Origin: Pseudomonadota bacterium
GTDB taxonomy: Bacteria > Pseudomonadota > Alphaproteobacteria > Rhizobiales > Xanthobacteraceae
Direction of reading: 5' to 3'
Length of the DNA stretch: 9,906 nt
Assembly (NCBI GenBank): GCA_023392205.1
Contig: JAEVZN010000573.1
Coordinates: 1 to 9,906, forward strand
Positions 1-6,496 of the stretch are shown piece after piece (positions within the stretch are counted from its first letter, which is position 1; the number at the start of each line of letters is the position of its first letter). Under the pieces are notes generated by a model, which was given only the letters and a program-made list of their open reading frames with translations, was not told the DNA's origin and made no database searches. The translations under genes and the position numbers were made by a program.

Positions 1-501
1 ACAACGCCCCGGCACGCGCCAGAACATGACGACCGGGCTGCCCGAGGTCATGAACAGGATGCGCAAACCCTGATGCTCCGACGCCAGATATTCTTCTGCA
101 AGCTCGGTCATACGGGGGGCCGTTTCGGCAGGCGTGGTACCGGCCTTGGGCGACGTGAATGGAAGATTGGCAATCTCCGTCATCGCATAGCGACCCGGCG
201 TCACGCCGTGCAGGCTGAATGCAATATCGGTGATCGCGTTACGCGCGGCGTCGAGCTGGCGATTGGGCGGACCGACCAATTGTCCGTTCGGATAAATCGT
301 GAATTTGAGACGGCCGTTCGATTCCTTTTCGATGTTCGCAGCCCATTCCGAAACCCATTTGTGGAATGGATGTACCGGAGGCACGAAATGCGAAAGCTTG
401 AGTTCGATCGGCTGCTGCGCCTGCGCCGGCGAAGAAAGCGCAAAGGCCAAAACCGCCGCCCCGAGCGCCACCAACTTGAACATATGTCTGCGTAGAATCA
501 T
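1..501 (-). CDS. TRAP transporter DctP-type solute-binding protein, C-terminus cut by window edge
   Basis: The periplasmic receptor of a tripartite ATP-independent (TRAP) transporter binds an organic acid and hands it to the DctQM membrane subunits. From 501 the frame is open to base 1 (167 residues, no stop), about half the usual 320-345. Residues 1-28 form a secretion signal: basic RR/FK start, hydrophobic stretch, AQA cleavage site before QQ. The mature start (IELKLSHFVPPVHPFHKWV) and the run around residues 100-120 (HGVTPGRYAMTEIANLPF) are typical of the DctP fold. The ATG at 501 has GGAGG at 507-511, five bases away; an internal ATG at 483 is less well placed. It follows the ABC-type binding protein gene by 245 bases, so it may have its own promoter. 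The conserved ligand-binding arginine region lies outside the window, and the ligand cannot be inferred. Confidence 0.88.
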   Translation of the reverse strand, partial: MILRRHMFKLVALGAAVLAFALSSPAQAQQPIELKLSHFVPPVHPFHKWVSEWAANIEKESNGRLKFTIYPNGQLVGPPNRQLDAARNAITDIAFSLHGVTPGRYAMTEIANLPFTSPKAGTTPAETAPRMTELAEEYLASEHQGLRILFMTSGSPVVMFWRVPGRC

Positions 502-543
502 GATTTCCTCCGTAAAGCCCGTGATGGTTTTTTATTGGAACGC

Positions 544-564
544 GAGTGAGCGCGCTCGTTACTC
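544..564. other. GC-rich palindrome in the 502-746 intergenic gap
   Basis: The 245-base gap between the two binding-protein genes holds no convincing gene. Its only clear structure is a perfect 10-bp palindrome, GAGCGCGCTC, at 548-557, flanked by GAGT (544-547) and ACTC (561-564) that pair if a three-base bulge is allowed. It lies about 45 bases upstream of the TRAP receptor start, so it could be an operator or a hairpin in that gene's leader. No T-run follows on either strand, so it is not an intrinsic terminator. I see no good -35/-10 pair in the gap. Confidence 0.3.
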
Positions 565-746
565 CTTATGAGATGGCACGCGAATGCAGCGTTGTCACTC
601 AACCGAAACAGATTGAAGCCGCAGCCGCAAGCTTTGTCAGGCCAGGATATGCTGACGTTTTCCTGCCCGATGCCTGAGGCAATTGCGCGCGGTGCGCCGC
701 AGCCGGCCGCCGCAAGTTTGAATAGCTCACGTCGCGGCCGTGGCCG

Positions 747-2018
747 TCAGCGTACACTGCCGGGATACGGATAGACGATCGTCCCGGTCTTGTATTTTTC
801 CGGCCACAGAACCGGCTGCTTCTCGCCGTCGCGGAACTGCGCAACGTCATTCGGCTCGACATTCTGAAACTGTGTGAAGACCGTACGCGGCTCTGCCCAT
901 TCGCCGTCCTTGCCGAACGCGACGTCGCCAGCCACAGTCGCATGCGTGTTGGAGCGAATGTATTTTGCAATCTTGTCGTGGTCGAGACTCTTAGTTTCGG
1001 TCACGGCTTTGGCGAGAATCTGTCCTGCGGCATAGCCGAAGGGCACAAAGCCATAGCCGAATGGATCAATTTTCTGACCCGCCGCCTTGGCGCGATATTT
1101 TTCCAGCAACTCCTTCAAGCCAGGAAAATTGAAGGTCGGCACAAAGCTTTCCATGATGACGAGGTTGTTCGCCAGCGGTCCGAGTTGCACTTTGAGCGGT
1201 GTCGCCAAAAGCCCGATCATCGTGCCGCCGAACATTTTCGGCTTCAGGCCGATTTCATGCGCCGACCGCACAATTCCGACCGTGTCCGGCGGATAAGCTG
1301 CGACAAACACAATATCCGCATTGGCAGCCTGCACGGCCCGCATGATCGGTGCAAAATCCGTGGTGTGAGGCGGATAGCTTCGATCATATGTCACCTTGAA
1401 ACCAAGCTTCTGCGCGTTCTCCTTGGCGCCATCGGCCGCGGTGCGGGCGAATTCCGCATCGGCTGCGATCATCGCCACAGTCACCGGCTTCGGATTTTGC
1501 TTCGCAGCGATTTCGAAGAAGCCGCGCGAGAATTCCGCAATGCCCTGGGTGCCGATCGGGACCATTGAGAAATAGCGGTCATAGTCGAAGTGCCGGTTGA
1601 CACCGATCGCCAGCATCGAGAGCGTCGTCTTGCCAGCCTGCATAATCACCGGCATCGCGGGGGCCACCATATTGGTGGCATAGGGTCCGAGGATCAGGTC
1701 AACCTTGTCGACGGACAGGAGCTTTTGATAGATGGCTGGAACATTGGCCGGGCTCGATTGGTCGTCGTAATAGACAAGTTCGACAGGGCGGCCGAGCAAA
1801 CCGCCGGCGGCATTCACGTCGTCGCGCCAGATTTCCAGCGCGAGCAGCAATTGCCGGCCGTTCGGCGCGACTGCGCCGGTCAGCGACATGCTGAACCCGA
1901 CTTTGATCGGATCGTCACTCTGCGCCTGCGCACTCACACCGGATCCGAAGGCAAACGCAAGTGCAAGTGCGATCGCAACGAATGACCGCCGCGAAAGCAC
2001 CTTTAAGGTCCTTGTCAT
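747..2018 (-). CDS. ABC transporter substrate-binding protein, LivK/Peripla_BP_6 family
   Basis: Periplasmic receptor of a branched-chain-amino-acid-type (HAAT) ABC importer. Members near aromatic-degradation genes often bind aromatic acids rather than amino acids. It has 423 residues. The leader (1-32) contains SRRSF at 9-13, close to the twin-arginine consensus, then a hydrophobic stretch and an AQA cleavage site. The mature start (IKVGFSMSLTGAVAPNGRQ), the downstream NAAGGLLGRPVELVYYDDQS and the later SVDKVDLILGPYAT are hallmarks of the type I periplasmic-binding fold. The ATG at 2018 has GGGAGG with a five-base spacer. It is the fourth gene of the minus-strand run, 79 bases after the dioxygenase gene, with a stem-loop between. 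No permease or ATPase gene lies in the window, so the rest of the importer is elsewhere or the protein works with a shared permease. The family call is firm; the ligand is unknown. Confidence 0.93.
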   Translation of the reverse strand: MTRTLKVLSRRSFVAIALALAFAFGSGVSAQAQSDDPIKVGFSMSLTGAVAPNGRQLLLALEIWRDDVNAAGGLLGRPVELVYYDDQSSPANVPAIYQKLLSVDKVDLILGPYATNMVAPAMPVIMQAGKTTLSMLAIGVNRHFDYDRYFSMVPIGTQGIAEFSRGFFEIAAKQNPKPVTVAMIAADAEFARTAADGAKENAQKLGFKVTYDRSYPPHTTDFAPIMRAVQAANADIVFVAAYPPDTVGIVRSAHEIGLKPKMFGGTMIGLLATPLKVQLGPLANNLVIMESFVPTFNFPGLKELLEKYRAKAAGQKIDPFGYGFVPFGYAAGQILAKAVTETKSLDHDKIAKYIRSNTHATVAGDVAFGKDGEWAEPRTVFTQFQNVEPNDVAQFRDGEKQPVLWPEKYKTGTIVYPYPGSVR

Positions 2019-2063
2019 GATAACCTCCCTGTCGATTTTTTGATTTTCGTACCGTCGCAGTCA

Positions 2064-2083
2064 GCGCCACCCCCCGGTGGCGC
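2064..2083 (-). other. Intercistronic stem-loop between dioxygenase and ABC binding-protein genes
   Basis: A perfect inverted repeat with 8-bp arms (GCGCCACC at 2064-2071, GGTGGCGC at 2076-2083) and a four-base loop lies 14 bases past the dioxygenase stop and 46 bases before the next start. On the transcribed strand it is followed by A-rich rather than T-rich sequence, so it does not fit an intrinsic terminator. A stem of this stability could protect the 3' end of the upstream message or separate expression levels of enzyme and binding-protein genes; that role is inferred. Confidence 0.55.
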
Positions 2084-2097
2084 AGGATTACGATTCC

Positions 2098-2985
2098 TTA
2101 CTCCATCATTTCATCCGGCGGCTGCGGCCCCCACAGATTTGAGGCGGTCGGATCCTTCGGCCAGGTCTTCGGCTTCTGCGGACGGTCGTGATGCCACGGC
2201 CGCGGCTCGAAATAGCCGAGCGATTCGTCGGTCATCTGGTCGAGTTCGGCGAACAACTCGGTGATCAGACCGTTCGGACTGCGATGATAGGAGAACAGGT
2301 TATGTCCGATGCCGTGCCGGCCCGGACCCCAGAGGATGCGATAACCGTTCTTGCTGAGGAAATCGCAGGCCGCCTGCATATGCGCCCAGTCGCGCAGTTC
2401 GAAAGCGGTGTGGAAATGCTTGTTCTTTCCGGTCTCGACCAGATTGATGGTGTGGTGATCGGTGCCGCAGCGCAGGAATGAGAAAAAGTCGCCCATCCAA
2501 TCGGAGACACGGAAGCCGAGCGCATCGCAATAAAACCGCGTCACACGCTGCACATCCGTGACGTGAAAAGCCACATGTCCGAGCTTGTGCGGGACGATGC
2601 CGTTCTTCGGGAATGCCTGGTTCGTCGGCTCCGGCCGCTTGAAAACCTCCATCACAGTGCCCTTGGGATCCTCGAAGGTCACCATCTCGTCGATGGTCGG
2701 TTCCGGATCCTTCTTGCGCTGGGTGCGGATGCCCATCGCTTCTGTCTGCTTCTGGAAATCGTCGAGGCTGTCGTCGGCACCGAGCTGAAAACCGAGCCGC
2801 ATGCAGCGCGGATGCGAGCCCGGCCGCAGAATCACAGAATGGTGCTCGATGGTGCTGGCGAGATAGACTGCATCGCGCTCACGCGCGATCAGGTTCAGAC
2901 CGAGGACGTCGGTGTAATACTCGACCTGACGCTCCAGGTCGGGCATTTCGTAGCTCGCATGCGAAATCTTCTTCACCCCGATCAT
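2098..2985 (-). CDS. Extradiol ring-cleavage dioxygenase, type I (two VOC domains)
   Basis: Predicted Fe(II)- or Mn(II)-dependent enzyme that opens a catechol-type ring next to the two hydroxyls. It has 295 residues in two vicinal-oxygen-chelate (glyoxalase/bleomycin-resistance fold) domains: about 5-117, and 133-250 carrying the metal site. In the second domain the 2-His-1-carboxylate ligands are visible as His137 (LGHVAFHV), His192 (FHTAFEL) and Glu243 (GLITELFAE). His177 sits 15 residues before His192, where the family has its catalytic histidine, and Tyr233 is also in place. The tail from about 258 is polar and rich in Pro and Trp. The ATG at 2985 has AAGGAG six bases upstream. It lies 25 bases after the dehydrogenase gene. 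The intact metal site argues for an active dioxygenase rather than a binding or resistance protein. The substrate (homoprotocatechuate-, biphenyldiol- or other catechol-like) is not decidable here. Confidence 0.88.
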   Translation of the reverse strand: MIGVKKISHASYEMPDLERQVEYYTDVLGLNLIARERDAVYLASTIEHHSVILRPGSHPRCMRLGFQLGADDSLDDFQKQTEAMGIRTQRKKDPEPTIDEMVTFEDPKGTVMEVFKRPEPTNQAFPKNGIVPHKLGHVAFHVTDVQRVTRFYCDALGFRVSDWMGDFFSFLRCGTDHHTINLVETGKNKHFHTAFELRDWAHMQAACDFLSKNGYRILWGPGRHGIGHNLFSYHRSPNGLITELFAELDQMTDESLGYFEPRPWHHDRPQKPKTWPKDPTASNLWGPQPPDEMME

Positions 2986-3010
2986 GAGGGTCTCCTTTCA
3001 GCTATTCGCT

Positions 3011-3880
3011 TCAGTTCTTCTGTGTGGTTTCGAAATGTTCGAGGATCGCCGCAACGTCCCGCTCTCCGATATTCGGGACAGCGCGCGCAAAGACATCGAT
3101 CAGACAGTCCAGCAGGTCGGTGTTCACACCGGCATCCGTCGCCATATCCTTCGCTGTATCGAGATAATGGGCGAGACCCGCCGCCGAACCCTGTTGCGGC
3201 ATGAATCGGCGCTCGGCCATCCAGGGCGCGCGAATTCCGAACTGCGTCGATCCGCCACTGCCGGTCGCGACCGCCTTGATCAGCAGATCCTTGTCGACGC
3301 CGGTCTTGAGACCCAGCGCCATGGCCTGCGCGGTGCCCGCGATGTGCAGCGCGACCAAAAAGTTATTGACCAGCTTCACCTTGGTCGCCGCGCCAAAGTC
3401 GCCAAGGTGAAGGCTCAACTCGGCGAACGACGCTACGATAGGTTCGACCTTTTTCACCGCATCGGCAGGACCGCCCAGATAAATCACACCCTTACGCGCA
3501 ATTACCATGCCGGGCGTGCCACTCACTTCGCCGTCGAGAAAAGTCGCGCCCTTCTCCGCAAGAGGCGCCACATATTTCTGCTTTACCGGAACGGGATGCG
3601 ATCCGAACTCGACGATCAACTGACCCGGCCGCGCAGTACCCAGCAGACCGTCCGGACCCATCACCACTTCATCCAAAGCCTCGTCGGTCGGCAGGCACGT
3701 GAAAACGATATCGGCCGCGTTACCTATTTCGGCTGGCGACGATGCCTTAATACCGCCCAGCTTTTCGAACTCGGCAAGCGATGAGCGGCGATAACCGAGC
3801 ACCTTGTAACCGCTCTTGATCAGATGCTCGCAGATCGGCAGGCCGATCTTTCCGACGCCGACAAAGCCGATGGTTTGCAT
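3011..3880 (-). CDS. NAD(P)-dependent beta-hydroxyacid dehydrogenase (3-hydroxyisobutyrate dehydrogenase family)
   Basis: Cytoplasmic oxidoreductase that interconverts a beta-hydroxyacid and the matching semialdehyde or keto acid. Its 289 residues are a normal family length. The N-terminal Rossmann domain starts with GFVGVGKIG (residues 5-13, GxGxxG). After the second strand it has YRRS (30-33) rather than an acidic residue, which favours NADP(H) over NAD(H). The substrate motif DGEVSGTPG (116-124) and the catalytic lysine Lys169 with Asn173 in KLVNN are present. The C-terminal helical domain includes SGGSTQFG near 228-235. The ATG at 3880 has AAGGGGAA three bases upstream. It lies between the YciI-like and dioxygenase genes with 25-base gaps on both sides, so one transcript is likely. 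It probably oxidises or reduces a hydroxy- or oxo-acid intermediate of the same pathway. The substrate is unknown; tartronate semialdehyde or glyoxylate-type reductases are alternatives. Confidence 0.9.
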   Translation of the reverse strand: MQTIGFVGVGKIGLPICEHLIKSGYKVLGYRRSSLAEFEKLGGIKASSPAEIGNAADIVFTCLPTDEALDEVVMGPDGLLGTARPGQLIVEFGSHPVPVKQKYVAPLAEKGATFLDGEVSGTPGMVIARKGVIYLGGPADAVKKVEPIVASFAELSLHLGDFGAATKVKLVNNFLVALHIAGTAQAMALGLKTGVDKDLLIKAVATGSGGSTQFGIRAPWMAERRFMPQQGSAAGLAHYLDTAKDMATDAGVNTDLLDCLIDVFARAVPNIGERDVAAILEHFETTQKN

Positions 3881-3905
3881 GAATTCCCCTTCGCGTTCGT
3901 GTATC

Positions 3906-4274
3906 TCAGGAAATGCTGGCCGACTTGTCGGAGAAATTCACCGTGAAGGTCAGCGATCCCTCCATCGCCGTCCAGGATTCGATCTTGAATGTGCGGATGC
4001 CATGCACGACAAGAGGATCACGCAGTGCAATGGCATGCGCCTCCTCTTCGTTGGCGGCCCGCAGGATAGTCATGCCGTCGCCCTTGGTCCCATCGCCGAA
4101 CGGACCGGACGCAAATAGTTTTCCCTGCTTTTCCAGCTCGATCATAAACTGCAGATGCTCGGCAAGATGAGGACGAATGTCCAAACCCTTGCCATAGGAA
4201 AACATCACGTAAAGCTTCAGCCGCAACATATCCTTTGTAAGTTCGGCGACCTTCATCTGGGCGGCGGATGGCAT
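3906..4274 (-). CDS. YciI-like small protein (YCII domain)
   Basis: A 122-residue protein with the dimeric ferredoxin-like alpha/beta-barrel fold shared by YciI and muconolactone isomerase-type enzymes. YciI hallmarks are RPHLAEHL (34-41, with the family histidine), KLFASGPF (52-59), GDGMTILRAANEEEA (65-79) and RDPLVVHGI (85-93), in the right order and spacing; Asp86 and His36 match the His-Asp pair of the family. The start is the ATG at 4274 because AGGAG lies six bases upstream; the frame stays open further upstream but that part has no family similarity. It is the first gene of the operon, facing the TetR-family gene. Members occur as small lyases or isomerases and as domains of unknown function. 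Isomerisation or dehydrohalogenation of a ring-cleavage product is a reasonable but unproven idea. Confidence 0.83.
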   Translation of the reverse strand: MPSAAQMKVAELTKDMLRLKLYVMFSYGKGLDIRPHLAEHLQFMIELEKQGKLFASGPFGDGTKGDGMTILRAANEEEAHAIALRDPLVVHGIRTFKIESWTAMEGSLTFTVNFSDKSASIS

Positions 4275-4355
4275 CACGCACTCCTGACAATCTAAATCTG
4301 AACGCTCTTCCGGTCGAGGCCTGCGCAATTGCTGCAAATGATCCGGTACGCGCCG

Positions 4356-4396
4356 CTGCATTCAGACGCCCGCTATGCGGATGCGCACGAATGCAG
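4356..4396 (-). other. Inverted repeat in the upstream region of the catabolic operon
   Basis: Perfect 8-bp arms, CTGCATTC at 4356-4363 and GAATGCAG at 4389-4396, enclose 25 bases that themselves hold CCGC-TAT-GCGG. The right arm overlaps a second small palindrome, ATGCA-GAAG-TGCAT, at 4391-4404. The stretch is unusually rich in GCAT/ATGC. It lies 80-130 bases upstream of the YciI-like start, so it would be in that operon's leader or promoter region. It could be an RNA hairpin or a second regulator site; chance is not excluded. Confidence 0.3.
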
Positions 4397-4541
4397 AAGT
4401 GCATACGGTCACGGTTCGCAGACGCCATGCCGTCGAACTTGTTTGACTTCGGTAATCCTGAATAACTTGGCTTCCGGCAAGGCCGGATTCCAATATTCGT
4501 TAACCTCCCGTGATGCTTATTATTGGTTTGTTTCTTGCGTA

Positions 4542-4559
4542 CTGTACTGTACGTTACAG
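4542..4559. promoter_or_regulatory. Candidate TetR-family operator in the divergent intergenic region
   Basis: The 354-base region 4275-4628 separates the divergent catabolic operon and regulator gene. It contains CTGTACTGTACGTTACAG, an 18-bp imperfect palindrome (7 of 9 positions symmetric: CTGTA...TACAG plus a central GTAC). It overlaps a second inverted repeat, CGTAC-N6-GTACG (4538-4553), and an ACTGT ACTGT direct repeat (4541-4550). Size and position fit TetR-family operators, which commonly lie next to the regulator's own gene. On the minus strand a -10-like AATAAT at 4519-4524 would place the palindrome over the -35 region of the operon promoter. The palindrome is seen; the binding and the promoter are inferred. 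Confidence 0.5.
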
Positions 4560-4628
4560 CGACGGCATGGGCAGATGCAATCGAAAACTTTCTGCGCTAT
4601 AGCTCGCTCGCACCACGCGGTTAATTGA

Positions 4629-5324
4629 ATGTCGCTCACCGAACCGAAGTCAGTCCCGAAGCCCACCGCCCGCGTGCGCCGCAGCAAAGCGAGCGGGCGC
4701 ACAAAAACCGGAGCATCGCCGAAGAAAGCGGAGGCCCTCGACCCGCGCCGGGACCGGCTGGTGAGACTCGCGGCCCCACTGTTTCTGAAAAACGGCTACG
4801 ATAATGTCTCGATAGATGACATCATCTCCGTGGCCGGCGGATCGAAAGCGACAATCTATTCTTGGTTCGGTGGCAAGGAAGGGTTGTTCGAGGCCGTTGT
4901 CCGCCAGAAATGCGACGACGTGACGCTTGCAATTCACTACGACGCCCGCGCTCCGATCGAAAAGCAGCTCACGCAGATCGCAATGTCGTTCGTTACCGTG
5001 GTGCTCAGCCCGCCGATCCTGGAGTTTCATCGTCTGATGGTGTCGATCGGGCGCACGTTTCCGGAGGCCGGACGGCTGTTTTTCCAGACCGGCCCTGTCG
5101 CTGCCTACGATATCGTGGCGCAGTGGATCGCGGTGCAGCAGGACAACGGAAAGCTGATCCGCGAGGACCCTTACAGACTGGCAGTATTGTTTCTGGATAT
5201 GTTGATCGGGGAACACCAGCTCGGCTGGCTGACGGCGACGCCACGCGCCGCGCGCAAGGATGCGGTCGAGGAGACCGTGCGGCTATCCGTCCGGGTTTTC
5301 CTGAACGGCGCGGCAGCGCGCTGA
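4629..5324 (+). CDS. TetR/AcrR-family transcriptional regulator with AefR-like C-terminal domain
   Basis: DNA-binding repressor of 231 residues. A basic, Lys/Arg/Pro-rich extension (1-40) precedes the TetR N-terminal domain (about 43-90), with helix-turn-helix around 61-80 (VSIDDIISVAGGSKATIYSWF) followed by the family signature GGKEGLFEAVV. The C-terminal part (about 110-225, with EFHRLMVSIGRTFPEAGRLFF) resembles the AefR-like TetR_C_7 domain that binds the inducer. It is the only plus-strand gene. It is divergent from the catabolic operon and converges with the FAH-family gene (35-base gap, no terminator hairpin seen). No strong ribosome binding site precedes the ATG at 4629, so an in-frame GTG about 16 codons later could be the true start; the HTH is unaffected. 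It probably represses the neighbouring operon and itself until a pathway metabolite binds. Confidence 0.9.
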   Translation: MSLTEPKSVPKPTARVRRSKASGRTKTGASPKKAEALDPRRDRLVRLAAPLFLKNGYDNVSIDDIISVAGGSKATIYSWFGGKEGLFEAVVRQKCDDVTLAIHYDARAPIEKQLTQIAMSFVTVVLSPPILEFHRLMVSIGRTFPEAGRLFFQTGPVAAYDIVAQWIAVQQDNGKLIREDPYRLAVLFLDMLIGEHQLGWLTATPRAARKDAVEETVRLSVRVFLNGAAAR

Positions 5325-5359
5325 CGCGCACGGCCGCAATTTCAGGCCTCATACCGTCA

Positions 5360-6298
5360 TTATTGATCGGCAACCATCCGGTTGCTCAGCGTACCGCAGC
5401 CGTCGATCTCGATCTTGACCTCATCGCCCACCTGCAGGAATTCGCCGCGCGGCATCCCCACTCCGGCTGGCGTGCCGGTTGCGATAATATCGCCCGGATA
5501 GAGGGTGATATGGCGGCTCAGATAGGCGATCTGCTCGACCATGTTGTGCACGAGCTTCGACGTGTTCGAATTCTGCTTGAGAACGCCGTTTACCCAAAGC
5601 TTGATGCTCATATCGTTCATGTCATCGACATAGGCCGCGGGCGTCAGCCACGGACCCATCGGCGCGCCGTCTTCGAAGCATTTCTGCCCGATCCAGTCAT
5701 AGATGAACGGGGTCCCTTCCCGCTTCATCAGGTCGCGGGCCGAGAGGTCATTGACGATCACAAAGCCCGCCACTGCGCTCATCGCATCGGCTTCGGAGAT
5801 ATTGCGGGTCTTGCGGCCGATCACGATTCCGACCTCGGCTTCCCAGTCCACCTGCTTGGAAAACGAAGGCAGGCGCGCGGGCTGCTCATGCCCGATAATT
5901 GAGCCCGCCGTGGTCTTCATGAAGAACCACGGCTCCGCGCCCTTGGTCATGGATGGCGCCTTACCGGTGGTTTTCTTGGCGATTTCCGCCATCTCCTCCA
6001 GATGATCCCAGTAATTCGCGCCGGCGCAATAGAGAGCACCGGGATAAAGAACGGGGGCCAGCAGCTTCAGTTCCGACAAAGGCTTGCCCTTCGCCGGATC
6101 AGCCTTCGCCGCCACAGCATTCAGCGCAGGATGCACTTCGTCCCACTGCCGCAGCATTCCGAGCACGGACGCGTCCTTGAGCTTTACATTCTTCAGGAGG
6201 CTATCGGGTGCATACACCCTGTCCCCGATCAGCACGCCTGCGACCGGCTCCCCATCCGTGCCGGTATAGCTGACCAGCCGATAACCACGTTCAATCAC
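5360..6298 (-). CDS. Fumarylacetoacetate hydrolase (FAH) family protein
   Basis: Metal-dependent C-C bond hydrolase, decarboxylase or isomerase acting on beta-diketo or oxo-enol acids, often downstream of ring cleavage. It has 312 residues: an N-terminal domain (about 5-80) and the FAH catalytic domain (about 85-308). The metal ligands are visible as Glu153 and Glu155 (DWEAEVGIVIG) and Asp184 (VIVNDLSARD). The catalytic histidine motif NYWDHLEEM (95-103, His99 and Glu102) suggests a hydrolase or decarboxylase. The family ending GDIIATGTPAGVG is present. The start is a GTG at 6298 with GGAGG five bases upstream; the gene ends in tandem TAA TGA stops. It is convergent with the TetR gene and 198 bases past the antiporter gene, so it is probably its own unit. 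With the nearby extradiol dioxygenase it would fit a meta-cleavage route. Oxaloacetate decarboxylase or acylpyruvase activity are alternatives. Confidence 0.9.
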   Translation of the reverse strand: MIERGYRLVSYTGTDGEPVAGVLIGDRVYAPDSLLKNVKLKDASVLGMLRQWDEVHPALNAVAAKADPAKGKPLSELKLLAPVLYPGALYCAGANYWDHLEEMAEIAKKTTGKAPSMTKGAEPWFFMKTTAGSIIGHEQPARLPSFSKQVDWEAEVGIVIGRKTRNISEADAMSAVAGFVIVNDLSARDLMKREGTPFIYDWIGQKCFEDGAPMGPWLTPAAYVDDMNDMSIKLWVNGVLKQNSNTSKLVHNMVEQIAYLSRHITLYPGDIIATGTPAGVGMPRGEFLQVGDEVKIEIDGCGTLSNRMVADQ

Positions 6299-6460
6299 TC
6301 ACGCCTCCCATCAGATGCACTATGTGTTCGCCAGCCGAAGCCGGCGCGCGCCATCTTTGACAGAACGGTGGCACGATCAAGCAAAAAGCGAGCGGGGCTG
6401 ATCTTCCGGTGCAGCCGGTCTCCCGCCGGTCCTGCCGGGAGCGACCCCGCAATCGTGCGC

Positions 6461-6474
6461 TATGTATTATGTAT
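6461..6474 (-). promoter_or_regulatory. AT-rich direct repeat, possible -10 region for the FAH gene
   Basis: The 198-base spacer 6299-6496 between the antiporter and FAH genes is GC-rich except for a tandem TATGTAT TATGTAT at 6461-6474. On the minus strand it reads ATACATAATACATA and contains the -10-like CATAAT, about 165 bases upstream of the FAH start. No matching -35 is seen. A weak inverted repeat CTCCCG...CGGGAG (6420-6441) also lies in the spacer but has no adjacent T-run, so I do not call a terminator. Confidence 0.2.
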
Positions 6475-6496
6475 AGAGTGATGAGGCCGCCGGATA

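Noticed and set aside
574..590. TGGCAC-like string resembling a sigma-54 promoter on the plus strand
   Set aside because: The -12 element is off by one base in spacing and the site points into the 3' end of an oppositely oriented gene.
942..1568. Plus-strand open frame of 208 codons opposite the ABC binding protein
   Set aside because: Composition rich in Arg and His, no domain, no ribosome binding site; antisense shadow of a clear gene.
4275..4310. Possible promoter TCGACC-N17-TAGATT just upstream of the YciI-like gene
   Set aside because: Both boxes match only 4 of 6 bases, and the resulting start site would remove the gene's ribosome binding site.
4274..4361. 29-residue upstream extension of the YciI-like frame
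   Set aside because: It has no similarity to the family, and the ATG at 4274 has a good AGGAG ribosome binding site.
4365..4510. GGGAGGTTAACG on the minus strand near 4500, similar to the ribosome binding site of the ABC binding-protein gene, followed by a short open frame
   Set aside because: No ATG follows at the right distance; the frame from a TTG is only about 45 codons with no recognisable features.
4862..5902. Plus-strand open frame of 346 codons across the TetR and FAH genes
   Set aside because: It overlaps two well-supported genes in other frames and has no protein-family features.
6375..6441. Inverted repeats GATCA...TGATC and CTCCCG...CGGGAG between the antiporter and FAH genes as a terminator
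   Set aside because: The stems are short with long loops, and neither is directly followed by a T-run on the transcribed strand.
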